Shown: in pieces, positions 10,767 through 23,266 of the stretch
Numbering within the stretch: position 1 is the first letter of the stretch
Layout: every line of letters begins with the position of its first letter
NCBI GenBank assembly: GCA_000787465.1
Contig: JSYX01000162.1
Location: forward strand, 1 to 61,357
Direction of reading: 5' to 3'
Length of the DNA: 61,357 nucleotides
Source: Thermomucor indicae-seudaticae
Taxonomy: Eukaryota; Mucoromycota; Mucoromycetes; Mucorales; Lichtheimiaceae
Made by a program: the position numbers and the translations under genes
Notes under the pieces: model-generated
What the model was told of the DNA's origin: nothing
What the model saw: only the letters and a program-made list of their open reading frames with translations
Database searches by the model: none

Positions 10767-11640
10767 ATGGCTTGCATGAATGGGCGACTTTTGCTATCTT
10801 CCAGAGAACAAAGAACCATGTCTGTCGCAAGTAACCGTGAGCTACCGCTTTTGGGTGAAGAACCTACGAAGGTGGACAAGTTGGGCAATAGTCAACCCAT
10901 CGAACCAGATGTAAGTCAGCTATTGAAACGAAGTGAGCAAAAGAAAGCTGAGCGGAGAGCGCGATTGGGAGGTGCAGGTGAGCGAGCTAACGAGAGAGTT
11001 AACCAAAGCTAAAGTCAGAAGCTGATTTATCAACAAAGTATCACCACCTGATCGACGACGGGGCCGTGACAAGGGTGCAGAAGAAGCAGGAGGCGATATC
11101 GGAAGATGGTCGGCGGAGCGAGAAAGAGAAAGCGACAACGGACCGTTGATATTTCAGGTGGAGCCACCCGATCCGCTTGATGTGCTTACAGCGCGTCGTC
11201 GACAGTTTGAACGCCACGGCGCCAATGGTGGACGAGGGTCAGTCAAATGAGAAAAGAGGGGACATTTGGCTTGCTTCTGACACATTGAAACATCCCAGTG
11301 ACAGCCAAAAGAGAGTTAATCAAGGTTGGGGCCATTTACCTGAAGCGCAGCAATTAGCGTAAGTTGTTGGGGAGATGGAACAGTTCCGAGACAGCTTAAA
11401 TTACTTTTTTCCTCATTTAGCCTTTATGATGAATTGGACCCAGCCGATCCGGCAGCGGAACCGAATAACAATAACGACATAACAATGTCCGCCGAGGATG
11501 AAAGCAACTTGCAAACCCTGGACGAGTACAAAGCGACTAGAATGCGTTCTGCACCGCGAGAATACGGACGACGCGAACCAAGGGCAGCTGATGTGGGCGA
11601 CTTGAGTAATCTTGAGCTCCTTCATGGACCAGATCTCTAA
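10767..11640 (+). CDS. unrecognised hydrophilic protein
   Basis: Four exons (10767-10977, 11039-11237, 11299-11358, 11421-11640) close in frame to 229 aa. A second in-frame ATG at 10818 (MSVASNRELPLLG) may be the true start. The protein is charged and probably largely disordered. Residues about 50-70 are Lys/Arg/Glu-rich (LKRSEQKKAERRARLGG). The middle has LIFQVEPPDPLDVLTARRRQ, and the C-terminal third has LYDELDPADPAAEPNNNND and ends ELLHGPDL. There is no signal peptide, membrane helix or catalytic motif. I do not recognise the family. Clean splice junctions and a TATA-like promoter support a real gene. Confidence 0.6.
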
Positions 11641-11984
11641 GTTCGGGCAAAGAAAAACCTTGTTTCTCTGTAGTTTAAAAATAAAAAGGCGGGTTTGTTG
11701 CCATTTATCCCTGAAGGGGAAGTAGAGGAGGAGGTCTGGACTTGGTATGCTGGCGTCGCACATTTAATTACATTATCTGCCATTTGATTGGACATCCAAT
11801 TTATGCGGGTTGATTTAACCCCGCATTAGAACAACTCGCTAGCTTCGGGTATGTCATTCACTGCGACAAAGGGGAGCGGTGCCCGTACAAAGAATTCCTA
11901 CTCTTCTTATTTAATCTTCCCCTTCTTTTCCCACTTTTCCCTTCAACAATTCTTCTCTTCTTTGCATCTTTTTCACAACACGCT
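11641..11984. other. intergenic, phosphatase promoter
   Basis: The region between the two plus-strand genes is pyrimidine-rich just upstream of the phosphatase ATG (CTTCTC tracts at 11890-11970), as is common in fungal promoters. No gene is seen. Confidence 0.4.
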
Positions 11985-13088
11985 ATGGCTAGTCCGCTTG
12001 CTACAAACAGCACGCCGGTGAATACCAGTTTGCCACCAAGACCGTTTTCATTTGCAGCAAGCACGTCGGCTGGTTCTGGCCTAGCGAGTCGTCGGCGCAA
12101 CAACAAAAACCTTTCACTTTGTCTCACGGATTCGGCGCGACTTTGTTCGGCACCGGCGACACCTCATTTTCGTCCGCCGCAGACGGGTCCTTATCATGAC
12201 GGCCCTGTGCGTATCATGCCCTATCTCTATCTTGGCGCTGAGAAAAATACCCTGGACCTTGATCAGCTCCGCCAGCTATCCATCCAATGCATGCTTAACG
12301 TGGCCGCTGAAGTACACCATCCCCATGAGCATCTATTTTCTCCATTGGACAATCCCGTGATACCCTCACCGTCCCTCTCCCGTGCTTCCACCGCGAGCAG
12401 CGTTGCTTCCAGCCTCAACACCATCACACCACCTGATTCGGCTGCATCGTCGCCAAGACCTATTATTACCACCGATGCTGCATTCTCCCCACGTCGTCGC
12501 CAAGCGTCCATTGGATCATCCGATCAACATCCGTACAACATTATCGGCTACAAGAAACTGTCATGGGAACATAATCAAGATAACCTCGTGCAAGAACTCG
12601 ATGAAGCCATTGCTACGATTGACCGTGCGCGGGACGCCGGTCAGACCATCTTGGTTCACTGTCAGTGCGGCGTCGCGCGTTCAGCGACTGTGATTATTGC
12701 CTACGTCATGAAGACGCTGCGGCTGCCGATGCAGGAAGCGTACGATTACGTCAAAGAAAGAGCCCCAGCCATCAGTCCGAACCTCGGCTTGCTTTATCAA
12801 TTACGCGAATACGAACAAAAGCTGCAAAACAATGAAACTTCCATCCTGTATGACACACCATCGTACGACGACGACAACGGGCCGTCAGCGCCACTCACAG
12901 ACCCTATTGCTCCTGCACGACCAGTAAATAAACTCTTCTCCTTTAGACCGTCTTCTATCAGCCTGGCATGGAAACGAAAAATGGCCAAGACAACCAAAAA
13001 AGTCCTGTCTCTAGGTAACAACATCGCGGACGATTCACCACCTCAACCTGAAAATCGGGCATCCAGAAACAAAGATTGCTGGTCTTAA
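11985..13088 (+). CDS. dual-specificity protein phosphatase (MAP kinase phosphatase-like)
   Basis: Single-exon gene of 367 aa. The catalytic signature HCX5R is complete: H225-C226 to R232 in VHCQCGVARSATVIIAYVM, the DSP pattern with the following LRLPMQEAYDYVKERAP and SPNLGLLYQL. Cys226 is the expected nucleophile. The upstream loop reads YKKLSWEHNQDN, where many DSPs have the general-acid Asp within W-D-H; here the residue is Glu. An insert of about 70 Ser/Pro/Ala-rich residues (about 116-186) splits the domain between the N-terminal strand (YLYLGAEKNTL) and the acid loop. The N-terminal 60 residues are low complexity. Fungal relatives such as Msg5 act on MAP kinases; which kinase is targeted here is not visible. 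Confidence 0.88.
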   Translation: MASPLATNSTPVNTSLPPRPFSFAASTSAGSGLASRRRNNKNLSLCLTDSARLCSAPATPHFRPPQTGPYHDGPVRIMPYLYLGAEKNTLDLDQLRQLSIQCMLNVAAEVHHPHEHLFSPLDNPVIPSPSLSRASTASSVASSLNTITPPDSAASSPRPIITTDAAFSPRRRQASIGSSDQHPYNIIGYKKLSWEHNQDNLVQELDEAIATIDRARDAGQTILVHCQCGVARSATVIIAYVMKTLRLPMQEAYDYVKERAPAISPNLGLLYQLREYEQKLQNNETSILYDTPSYDDDNGPSAPLTDPIAPARPVNKLFSFRPSSISLAWKRKMAKTTKKVLSLGNNIADDSPPQPENRASRNKDCWS

Positions 13089-13735
13089 TAACACTATTAT
13101 TATTAGCCTTTGTTCCTTGACTTGTACATATCTACATACACGCACACAGCATAGCAGAAAAACGTTCTTTTTCTTTTTGCAGTTGTATGTAATCTTTTCT
13201 CTCTTACTGTACACTTTTCCGTTCGCATAATCCATACATAAAGTTCATCTTTTTTGGCTTGAACAATCATCTTACATCATACTGATATGTCGCACTAACC
13301 TTGAACGTTACGATGGGTGACGCTATCTATTATTGAAACAAAATTAAAACAAGAACTTTGTGCCCGGAAATATGGCGACATTACGTCAAATGTTACGTTA
13401 TGTTTATTCTTGATATGTAGTACTACTATTAGGCAAGACGATCCTACGCGGAAAAAAGGGGTAGACTGGATCGGCAAATGAGGAGAAGCAACAAGATCAA
13501 AGATCGACATACTTTTCTGTGCCTAGCGCCAAGCATATTGCTCCTGCCGCAGAACAGTTCCATGTCGATCCATCTCCTGGCCTACCAGCATGACTATATA
13601 TCAGCAAAGTAAACCGTATCCAGGCTGTTAGTTGTCAACCTGTATAAAAATAACCATGTTGTTGCGGGAGGATATTCAAACTAAATAATAAATGGATATC
13701 TGTCTGTTGGAATAATACAAAGGGATAATACATAT
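13089..13735. other. 3' intergenic between convergent genes
   Basis: This spans the 3' flanks of the phosphatase gene and the lipase gene. It is AT-rich with short T-tracts. No coding model or RNA gene was found. Confidence 0.4.
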
Positions 13736-16280
13736 CTACATCTCGTCATCATCATCATCATCCGTTTCCAGATCATATTCTCTAGCTTGTGCGACAATTT
13801 CCTTGCCACCCATAACGTCACGGCGATCCGAAAACTGCGCAAGAAACCTCCGTCGATCTTTGCGCCACTCCTTTTCCTCCAAAAAGGCCCCTGTACCGTC
13901 TGGCATGCTCGCACGACGATGATGTCCAGCAGCCAGAAAGCGAACCTCGTCGCCGCTACCCGAAGCGTCATCGCTGACCGTGACCGGCGGAGCCTGCTTT
14001 GCCTCCTGCCTTGCTTGACGACTCGGCTTCCGTATGGCTGCCCGTGCACGATGAATAGCGTTTTCTATCCGTAACCTGTTTGAGATCATGGATATATTGG
14101 GCCAAGTGCGTGCACGGCCAACATCCATGACATGTGCCATACGCTCGACCCGCGGATTGGACACAATATAGAGCCAGTCAATGAGACCCGTCTTTGGCTG
14201 CTGGACGCGTCAGAAATACACAATCATGCTCTCTCTCTCTTTCTTGCTTTTAAGCTTACCAGAATAGTCACAGTACCATCAAACTTTTGTAGCCATATCG
14301 AGCTCCAGTCTTGATCAAGCATTTTCGGCAGCAAATCCAAATCTCGGACCACTTTAAGCCATTTGGACAAGTCTAGCTTCAAAAATTGTTCAGCAGCTGA
14401 TGCCAGGAATCCTCCACGCCTAAAAAATTTGCCAAAGTCTAAACTCGTTTCCGAATTATCCATCCAAAATAGAGACTTACCATCCTTTGCCCCAGCGATG
14501 AGTGACGGGTCGACCTGGGCTACCTTGGTTGGCGAAAAAGAAGACATGTATGTGTGGATTGACTTGGCTGACAATTGTGTAATTGACACCGAAATAATTA
14601 TGCAAGGTCTGCGTGGGTATATCTGTGCGCAGGCTGCCGTCCTTGAACTTGTGACCATAGTTGTAAGGGACCAAGTGATTCGACTTGGGCGTCTTTTGCA
14701 TCAATACGACAGGATTCAAAACCTATCTCACCTTTTGTTCTTTAGCTTGCTCATATCATTTCACCCCCACCCCCACGAAAAGCCTTACACCAGGGATCGC
14801 TGCCGAAGCCATCACAGCGCTCCAAATGACACAATGTGGTGCAGTGATATAGTTGAGAAGCTTGGGTGGTGAATGAGGATCGTTTGGAACGACAGACACA
14901 TTGAAGATCCGGCCCGTTCTTTCGTAAGCCTCCTTGAACGTGAGTGAGCCGCGCGAAAACCATGCAGCCAGGTGGCACCATTGAGTGCTATCAAAGAAAG
15001 CGCCCTTGGTGGCATAATTCTTCATGTGCTTCATAAGCGATTCGTTCACAAACTTGAATTTGTGCGCCAGTTCCGGCACAAGGACCTCTCGCAGCTCATC
15101 GTCGGTCCGTGTACATAAAAGTGCGCCGATGAGTGCGCCTGCAGAGGTACCGGTGATAATGGGTGGCAGTAGTTTTCGGTCCAGTAGCTCGCGGATCACG
15201 CCGAGGTGATAATAGCCGAAGCCTGCTCCGCCCGATAGACAAAAAGCTGTGCGGCCATAGTTTTTGGAATAGAGTTTGAACGCCAAACGCTTGTCTTCTA
15301 GCGGAATGTGCGGGTTATTGGCCAGTGCGTCGATCGAACGCGTCACTTTAAATAAAGTGGATCAGAATATATTTATATACTTTTTCTTCCAAATGATCTG
15401 TTCTGTTACCTTCATCCACGTACTCTTCGACGAGTCGCTTTGTGCCAAGGTAAGTATTGCTGTACAGTTTTGCATTCTCGATACCTGCAAAGTTGTTCTT
15501 CAGACAGGCATAAAGCACGTCCTTGAGATTGGCAGCATCGTCAGGATCATTTTCTGCGTTCTCGCGATACATCCGCAAATGCTTGACGACTTTCTGGATC
15601 AGTCTATAGTCATAAAACCCGTAGGGCGCCGATTCTTTCCAAGTATGTTTGCCCATGTATCTATCCAACGCATCCGCAGCTTTGCACCATTCCTCGTATG
15701 ACTTGGCTGCTCGCAGATTTGCACGTAATTCCCTACGTTTCCCTCGCCTAGACAGAGATCAGAAGATCTCGCAAGCTTGTGTCTGTACTTTTTCTTTCAT
15801 TATTACCAACTAAAACAGCTTTCCCAAGCACGAACAATTTGACGTAGACCAATGTACAAGACAAGTTCAAACAGAATGATGGTCCCGATTCCAATCTGTG
15901 GACGGACATTCTGGTAAGTCTTTTTCTTCTTCCCTCTTCCATACGCCCTTTCTCTCTTTTTTGCTCACGATTAATGGATATCTCAGCAAGGTATACGATA
16001 TGCCTTTAGGCGTTCCATTGATGTCTTCTTCCTTTGCCCTTCTTTTTCTCTTCGGAGGTGCAAGAGCACTCGCTGCAGATATATGTTCCGGACCACCTTC
16101 GGATCCGCTAAGTGAATCCTGCCCAAGTGCCCTTGCAAAATCGGCCACATGCTCTTCTGAAATGAACACCTTGTCAAATTCATGGTTGACATGACGACCA
16201 CGGTCTGTTGATTCCTCTGTGTTTTCGATGTCACGGCCTGCGGTTCGGTTGTTACACTCGGACGAATCGCTGTGGCTCAT
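13736..16280 (-). CDS. patatin-like triacylglycerol lipase / phospholipase (TGL3-5 type)
   Basis: Seven exons (16280-15969, 15910-15807, 15747-15410, 15345-14789, 14722-14481, 14419-14260, 14200-13736) give 725 aa. The protein fits the fungal lipid-droplet lipases that hydrolyse triacylglycerol. One hydrophobic stretch (IIILFELVLYIGL, about residues 114-127) may anchor it. The domain before the catalytic core has YEEWCKAADALDRYMG and FAGIENAKLYSNTYLGTK, both typical. The patatin core shows the oxyanion loop GGAGFG, the nucleophile elbow GTSAG (Ser319) and the catalytic Asp in KDGSLRTDIP (about Asp465). The tail is acidic, ending DDDDDDEM. Introns are 58-66 nt. The gene is divergent from the Zn2Cys6 regulator. 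Confidence 0.92.
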
Positions 16281-16997
16281 TGTCAGAAAGGATTACAATA
16301 GAAGAGGTAAATTGCGGGGCGTATCTGAGTGCATTAAAAGATGATCTGCGAGTTCCGAAATGGGTACTGTCACGTGGGGCGTTTCGTCCATGGGTATTGA
16401 TCCGGACCGAAACTGACGTCCGTCACGCGTGATGTGCCCACTTTACGCGAACAATTGGTCCTATCGCTCACGGAGACCAAGGACAGAAGCTGGTTCAGCT
16501 AATTCATGTGTGCATTGATGAGACTGCCGACTCATAGGGCTCCAATTCTTCGTCCGTAAGGACAAGGATTGTTGTCAAGTGTTGGATGATACATTCTTGT
16601 CTTAAATGATCCAAGTCTTCACATTATGATAGTTTTCGCCCCTTTCTCTTAGAGAAGGTTGTAAGAAACCGCAAGTCTGCAGGAACGCCATCGAGATCAT
16701 ACTGTCCTCTCTAGAGTATTTGCCTTAAACGATAGAGCAGCGCAAAAGCGTGATTCAAAGCACGTCGCACAAAGCGTTGGCTGTCATCACAATGACCTAT
16801 ATTGCAACTGAAAGATGCATCAGCGTACTACACCTTGGCAATCAATGGCTTACGCATTCAAGGGACAAAGTAAACCCGAAATGCTCCAGTCAAATGCAGT
16901 AAGAAAAGTTTTCCCGGATCCGCTACCGAGGTCTTGAAACCATTTTTGGACAGTGTGTAATACCTATATTGATGAATGCTGAATGCAATCTGCATCC
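16281..16997. other. divergent promoter region
   Basis: About 0.7 kb between the lipase (minus) and the Zn2Cys6 regulator (plus). It contains a CACGTG E-box-like site at about 16372. No gene is seen. Confidence 0.4.
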
Positions 16998-19900
16998 ATG
17001 AATCAGCAGCAGTCAGCGACCTTATCTGGTTCTAAAGAAGAAAAGAAACGGCTACGGATCTCTCGCGCTTGGTAAATTGCGAGGAATTCCTGGATCGATC
17101 ATGGCGAAAACCTAATACCGTAACCGTTAGTGAATTTTGCCGCCGTAGAAAGGTCAAATGCCATTTCACTCCTGGATCTCCTTGCGCGAACTGTGTGTCA
17201 TATCGAATAGCTTGTGAATTCACAAATGAGTATGGCACTTTTGCTTATTGGTATTGATAGAGAGTTGGGCTCATATATCTTTTTCTTAGTGCCAAAAAGC
17301 GCGGGCCACCGAAAGGGTACGTGCGTGACTAAAGTAGGAACCAGGATTACGTATTCACAGATCGTCTACATAGCTATATCGAAGCGCTTGAAAATCGCAT
17401 ACGGACGATCGAGGACATATTAACCAACAGTCTTGAAAAGCAAGATGCTTCTCCCTTGCCGACTTCGACTCACAGATCAGAACCTTCATCATCATCAATA
17501 CCTCTTAAACGACCTTCCTCGCCGTCCTCACAGACATCTGGAGCTGCGTCTTCAAAAAGAAGCACAGACATGCACGAGACAAGGATGAAGAAACAGCCAC
17601 GAGGAGCTTCATCCGATCGCGTACGATATCTCGGCGATCTGTCGGCGCTTCAGTTTTTGAAGGACAAGATATCCATCGAGGGAGGGAGCGAAAAGATGTT
17701 TCTGGGAGGACAAAAGATCAAACGGTTTGGTCAGGAGATTGTGTTGATGGAAGATAACGACGAAACAGAGGACCCAGCGCCTTTCTGGTTTACGGATAGT
17801 CTTTCGCCGGGTCGAAGCATTCATCATTGGATATACTCTGTTAGCGGTGTGGACAGGCACACGAGCGACAGATTATTGAAAATGTATGTAAGCAGCCCTA
17901 TCATACATCCCAAAGAAAGAGAGAGAACACTGATGATGAGAGAAAAAAAGATACTTTGCAAACATTCACCCAGTTCTGCCGGTAGTCAACAAGGAGGAAT
18001 TCCTGAGGCAATACCGCGATCAAGTAGACACCTATCCTGCTGCAGACTTGTTGAACGCCATGTTTGGTGCTGCGGCTCGCTTTGTCGAGTGTGAGGCTCA
18101 ACGGCATAGACACAAGCCTTTTACGCCCCCTGATGTCGTCTGGGACGTTCCAAAGAATTGGAGCGAGCATTTCTTTGAACAATCACAAACAATTTCGAAA
18201 TTTTCCCAAAAGTCGAGCATTTCCAAGGTACAATCCTTCATTCTGGCTCACAATACTAGCGGCAACATGGATTCCAAATCTTCAGCTTGTTGGCTTATGG
18301 GCGGTGTGGTAAGTCCCATCCTCCGAGACATGTGCGACTCACACACACTAAAACGGTATATTGGTGCTAGGCAGTTCGTCTGGTAAAGCAACAGTTTACT
18401 AACAATTTGACTGATACATGATAGTTAATACCCATTTGCGTGTAAACAGGCACAAGGCTTAGGGCTGAACAGGAATTGTGACGAATGGGATATTCCAGAA
18501 AGCGAAAAGCTGACGCGCAAACGGATATGGTGGTCACTTTATGTCACTGATCGCTTTCAGTCAGCATCCTTAGGGAGACCTATTAGTATACACGACGAGG
18601 TATGCGTTGTAAATTCGGCGAGAAGTATCGGTATGTGCTGATGATATGTCGGTTCCAGGATAACGATGTTGGGTACCCTGACCCATCAGCGTCTTGGAGG
18701 GAGGTTCTTGACGAACCTGAGGACCTCGATGGAGACGACGTCAGTCCCCGTTTTCCTTCGGCGACCTATAGACCGGCGTCTTTAGAAGGACGTGTAGAAA
18801 TATACCAACTATTTATTCAACTGATCAAACTATCTGAAATCCTGGGTCGGATCTTGCAAGGCTTGTACACACCAAAAGCACGAAAACTATCTTACGAACA
18901 CGGCAGTGACGCGATCGTTACCAGACTGGATCATGAGTTGACGGAATGGCGTTTCGCGTTTCCAAAAGAGTTGCAGCGGGCGAACTTTGACGACTTTAAT
19001 GAAAAGGGGTACTTTTCACCTACCGTTGGTAAGCTTTTCCTTGGAAGAGTATCGACAGCTAGTTATTGACAGACTCGTAGCATCGATTCTTCTTTGCTAC
19101 TTTAGCTCATTAATCCTGCTTCATCGTCCTTTTATTGAACGGGCGCAATCAGCGGGAAAAAACAAAGCACGACCTTCATACCTGTCGTTCCGTATCAGTA
19201 GCAGTGCTGCAACCAGAGGAATCCGGATCGCAGAACACATGACAGCGCGAGATTTTATAATGTTTCCTTACTGCTTCAGTCTATATCCAATCCTGCAATT
19301 TTGCCTTATCCATATATACAATACCAGGAACCCAGACGGGCGAATATCCGCACCGGCCAAAGCCGACTTGACGAAAGCAGTGGGCCTTGTTGAACGGCTG
19401 TATGAAGTCTCCAACAATGCTCGGTTGCTTCACGGACTGCTGCGTCTCGTTATGGATAACCTCGGTATCGTCGTGTCAGAAACAGAGAGTCAACAAGAGC
19501 AGAAGCCGTCCAAGGAAACGATCTGTCGTTGGACAAAACTATCAGATGTTGGGAGGAATCCGCCACAACAACCGGGTGATATGTCTTGGGATGACCAGGT
19601 CCCGTCATCATTTATTCCTCTGGTTCCCGAACCAACTAGCATGGAGCATCCTTCCGGTAAGCACAACCCCCATTCCCGCAGGGCAAACGTTGTTGCTAAC
19701 TCTTACGGGCAACAAAAAGCCATCCAAACTTCTACAGCGTCTCCTACGGCAGGCGCATGCGAAGCCTATAGCTTAAAGCAATTTGGGTTTGATACCCCCA
19801 GCGATCCTAGTCCATTGGATCACATATTACAGGACGTTTCTGATATCATCGGCAGCAACAGTTATCCCATGTTTCAGCAACAGCAACACTATACATCATC

Positions 19901-20111
19901 ACAAGCTCCTACTCCCATCATGCCTTTGGACTATAACACCTTTGGTGCTCCCGTCCTATTCACATCAGGCGGCAGCAGCACAAGCAACGAAGGCCAATTC
20001 CGGCATAACCCTGAGAATCCGTTCTGGAATATACCGTCATCGATGGATTGGACCGAATGGACAGAATGGAACCAACGTACCCAAAGCTCATCACCTTTCC
20101 AACAACAATAA
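16998..20111 (+). CDS. Zn2Cys6 fungal-specific transcription factor
   Basis: Eight exons (16998-17071, 17131-17229, 17290-17316, 17374-17883, 17951-18308, 18450-18599, 18659-19008, 19073-20111) give 868 aa. The DNA-binding domain lies at residues about 24-55: RACEFCRRRKVKCHFTPGSP, then CANC and ACEF, followed by the linker AKKRGPPKGY and a dimerisation helix IEALENRIRTIEDIL. This is the xylanase-activator-like subgroup with RGPPKGY. The middle homology region (fungal_trans) is seen in NIHPVLPVVNKEEFLRQYRD, RKRIWWSLYVTDRFQSASLG and SSLILLHRPFI. The C-terminal 250 residues are Ser/Gln/Pro-rich, a likely activation region. The target genes cannot be inferred; the divergent lipase is one candidate but only by position. 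Confidence 0.9.
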
Positions 20112-20310
20112 CAATAGTAATTTATGTTTTTGTATATCTACTTCCACAAACATTTACCATTGTACGTTCTATATAGCAGCTTTTGAAATTGCCCTACTGT
20201 AAAGCAAACCCGTCATTTAGCACCAAGCAATTCCGTACTTTGGCAAAATGTGGAATATGATTATATTCGATAGCTACATGGGGAAAAGAAACAAAAAAAA
20301 AGAAAAAATC

Positions 20311-22701
20311 CTAATAGTTTTGTGCATACGCTTGGTTTGCACCTGGATAAGGCTGAGGAGTAGTCATATAAGACGGACTAGTTTGATGCTGCTGCTGAGG
20401 AGTAGCGGGCGGAAAAGGGTAGTTCTGTGGTTGCTCCGGTTGTGGAGTGTATGGATATGAAGCCGGCTGCTGCTGCTGCTGCGGCTGCAAAGGATAGCCC
20501 ACGACAGCCGGACTTGAGGTAGTCACAGGGTACGGCTGACTGTGTTGTTGCTGCTGTTCATACGCTACCGGGGCGGCTGCTTGTTGCTGCGGTTGCGATG
20601 AAAGATCATGTTGGCTGTATTGCAGCGGCTGCGGCTGCTGCTGTGCTGGTTGCTGTTGCTGTTGTTGCGAATCAGGATAGGTATATGCAGGTGGCATTTG
20701 CTGCTGCTGTTGCTGGGGCTGAGCTTGTGGCAAAACCTGCGGCTGCTGCGGCTGCGGCTGTTGTGGTTGTTGTTGATGAACGGGAGCAGGAGAGGGCTGG
20801 GGAACATAGCCATGCGGCGAGTATGGTTGTTGTTGGTATCCGTGGTAAGTCTCCGTAGACGGAGGAGCAGTGTATGGCTGTTGTTGTTGTTGCTGAGGTA
20901 TTACTTGTGGTGGATAAGGCTGAGGTTGCATTTGTGGAAAAGAAGGCTGCTGCTGCTGCTGCGCTGTCTGAGGATCATACATGCCATAGGGCTGTGTGTG
21001 CACATAACCATTGTGTACTACGAAAACGAACAGCCATTCAATAAGTAATATGACGAACCGAAACTAGAAAAGGGTGACTTACCTGTCGGCGAGGTATATC
21101 TCGCTATCGACGTACCAAGCATGCGGTCGTACATTGTCCGGGCTTGAAGAAACTTCTCATTCAACGCGACAAGCTCGTCTACGAAAGGTGCCTGCTTAGT
21201 ATAACGTTTGAAGTGTTCGGTGCCGGCACCAACCTTTCTTGAGGCTATACTTTTCGATCAACCGCACCAATTTCGGTCTAATAGATAGCGTGCTATTGTA
21301 CAAGTTCTGAAGCTCTTCGTTTTCCGAGAACGAGTCCTTTTGTGGATCAATTCGAGAAAGCATATCCAAAAGTCTGTCGATATTTTGGAGTTCAGCCATC
21401 ACTTCCGCTTCCATCTGTGCTTCCTTCATGAGGTCTGCTGGTGAAGGATCCACGATTTTCTCCTGTCGAATTGATGAATTTGCATACACCGACTTTCCCG
21501 TAAAATGCGTACTTATACTTACCACATAGTTTACTGGGAAAATGCCCACCTGTCCCCGTAACTCACCCTTCCACCAATCCCGATAGACACTTTCGATGAC
21601 TCTGATGATATCGCCTTTCTGGAAACCCAGTTCGCCCTGTTCTGTTGGTTGGAAATCGTAGAGTGCACGAACTCTGGAGACCTTGGGTGCAGGTTCGTCT
21701 TTTGGCTATTTCTCACAAGTCAGACAACTCTTTGAAGATCGGATATTCCAGTTTTTACCTTGGACACGTTACTAGTGGACGTTGTTGCTGTTGCTGTTGA
21801 CGCCTTTGGCGTGTACGAAGATGGCCTGTAAGTTGATCGGTTTTCAGATTCTGATAAAGAAAGCGCCAAAGCGAGCTGCAACTCTTCTTCCTCTTTTTGC
21901 TTATCCAGTTCCGACTACGTATATGAAATATCAGGCTGGCCTGCTTCGGCAAAGTTTGTTTTCATCCTATATATATACCTGGGTGTACTCTTTCTTTGGC
22001 TTTTGAGGGTTCGGAAATTGGATACCCTCTGCTCGCAGTGAGTGATAAACTTCGTTCATTAATCCAAGCGAAGGATCATTGCGGAATTCGAAAGAACATG
22101 TCTGAATCAACTCGAGCGCTCGCTTACGGACACTTTCATGCGTCGTCTATCCCCGTCAAGGTTAAAAAAGGGCCCCTCCCCGCTTATTCATCATCGCTGG
22201 TATTCTTACCTTGTCATGAATCAATTTCGTAAGAGCCGTGGTAAACATGCGAGAAGAAATTTCTCGATGCACCGTAATATCGCAGTTTTTAACCAGGGCT
22301 TCCGACAACTGGTGTCAAGGGTGAGAGTTAAAGTGGCTAAGGGACTGTTAACTAGTACGTCAGCTCGTCCTTACCGTTAAAGCATACAGCTGCACGTTGG
22401 CATTCCTGCTCGTAAACCGTTTCGTAATCGCAGTAACGCAATCTCGCGCACTAAAGTAAAGGTGCTTGCTTAATGCCAAGAACCATGCAACAACACTGCT
22501 GCAATTCATACATACTTTTCTGGAGTACTCCGTGTGACCCTGTCACAGACACCGAGAATAAGCTCCCAGTTTTCCGATGTCAGATTCTCGTCCGTAGCAG
22601 AAGCTGCAGCGCTTTATCAGTCGGCCATTCCTTCAAGAACTACCTTCAATGAGAGTCAACCTACCGACAATCTCGTCAAATGGGTTTGACTTTGAAAACA
22701 T
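20311..22701 (-). CDS. HSE1: Hse1 / STAM, ESCRT-0 subunit
   Basis: Ten exons (22701-22665, 22603-22516, 22450-22375, 22308-22210, 22146-21979, 21914-21759, 21705-21523, 21462-21234, 21178-21083, 21017-20311) give 612 aa. Hse1 pairs with Vps27 on endosomes to sort ubiquitinated membrane proteins. Domains in order are VHS (about 1-145; TSENWELILGVCDRV, NCDITVHREISSRMF), a ubiquitin-interacting motif (about 165-178; EEELQLALALSLSES), SH3 (about 215-270; VRALYDFQPTEQGELGFQKG, GIFPVNYV) and the GAT-like helical region (AENEELQ-type block, then TLSIRPKLVRLIEKYSLKKD). The last 230 residues are Gln/Pro/Tyr-rich and low complexity, longer than in yeast. The gene converges on the Zn2Cys6 regulator with 199 bp between stops. 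Confidence 0.93.
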
Positions 22702-23266
22702 TGCAGCGAAATAATTTATGGTAGCACTCGGTGGAGTAAGATTGCAGGAAGAAAACCAAGACGCCAAGCTCTCTCCCTGATTGATTTCCTGCCGCTTTGC
22801 TGCCCATTAAAACGCCGCGCAAAATAGCTCCAAACTGCTTTTTCCTTTTCTTCCATACCGCAAGATGCAGCTTCCAGATACACAGCTCTCGAGGCACGTT
22901 GACAGCCTTGAATCGAGGTAGGCGTGCTACTCTTTCACGATATATCAATATCACTATTCTTAAATCTTTGCAACCCCCCTGCCTAGCCTCTCCATGGGCA
23001 CAGACATTAGCAGTAGTCTTTTCTGCTCACTCAGGTAGTGTGTTATTCAAAGTCATTTTGCAAGATATAGTGTACCAACTCCTATATCATCAAATCTAGC
23101 GATATCTTTCTAGTCGACAAGAGAAAAACCACAATTGCATTTTGGATTCGTGCAAAGAAAGAAAAACTCGTAACATAATGACAAACGCCTTTTACTGAGG
23201 TGAAAGAGTCGGGGTTAGGCGCTTTTGCATTGTATGTATGTATTGTTTTGTTGATTACATCCCGTC
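22702..23266. other. HSE1 upstream region
   Basis: Spacer between the HSE1 start and the 3' end of the RBMS-like gene, both on the minus strand. It has no open frame with splice support. Confidence 0.4.

Noticed and set aside
17317..17337. A 21-nt intron in the Zn2Cys6 regulator
   Set aside because: A 57-nt intron (17317-17373) fits the frame and yields the family linker RGPPKGYIEALENR, so the tiny intron is not needed.
20598..21048. Leu/Ala-rich plus-strand frames opposite HSE1
   Set aside because: They are shadows of the CAG/CTG-rich coding repeat of the Hse1 tail on the minus strand.
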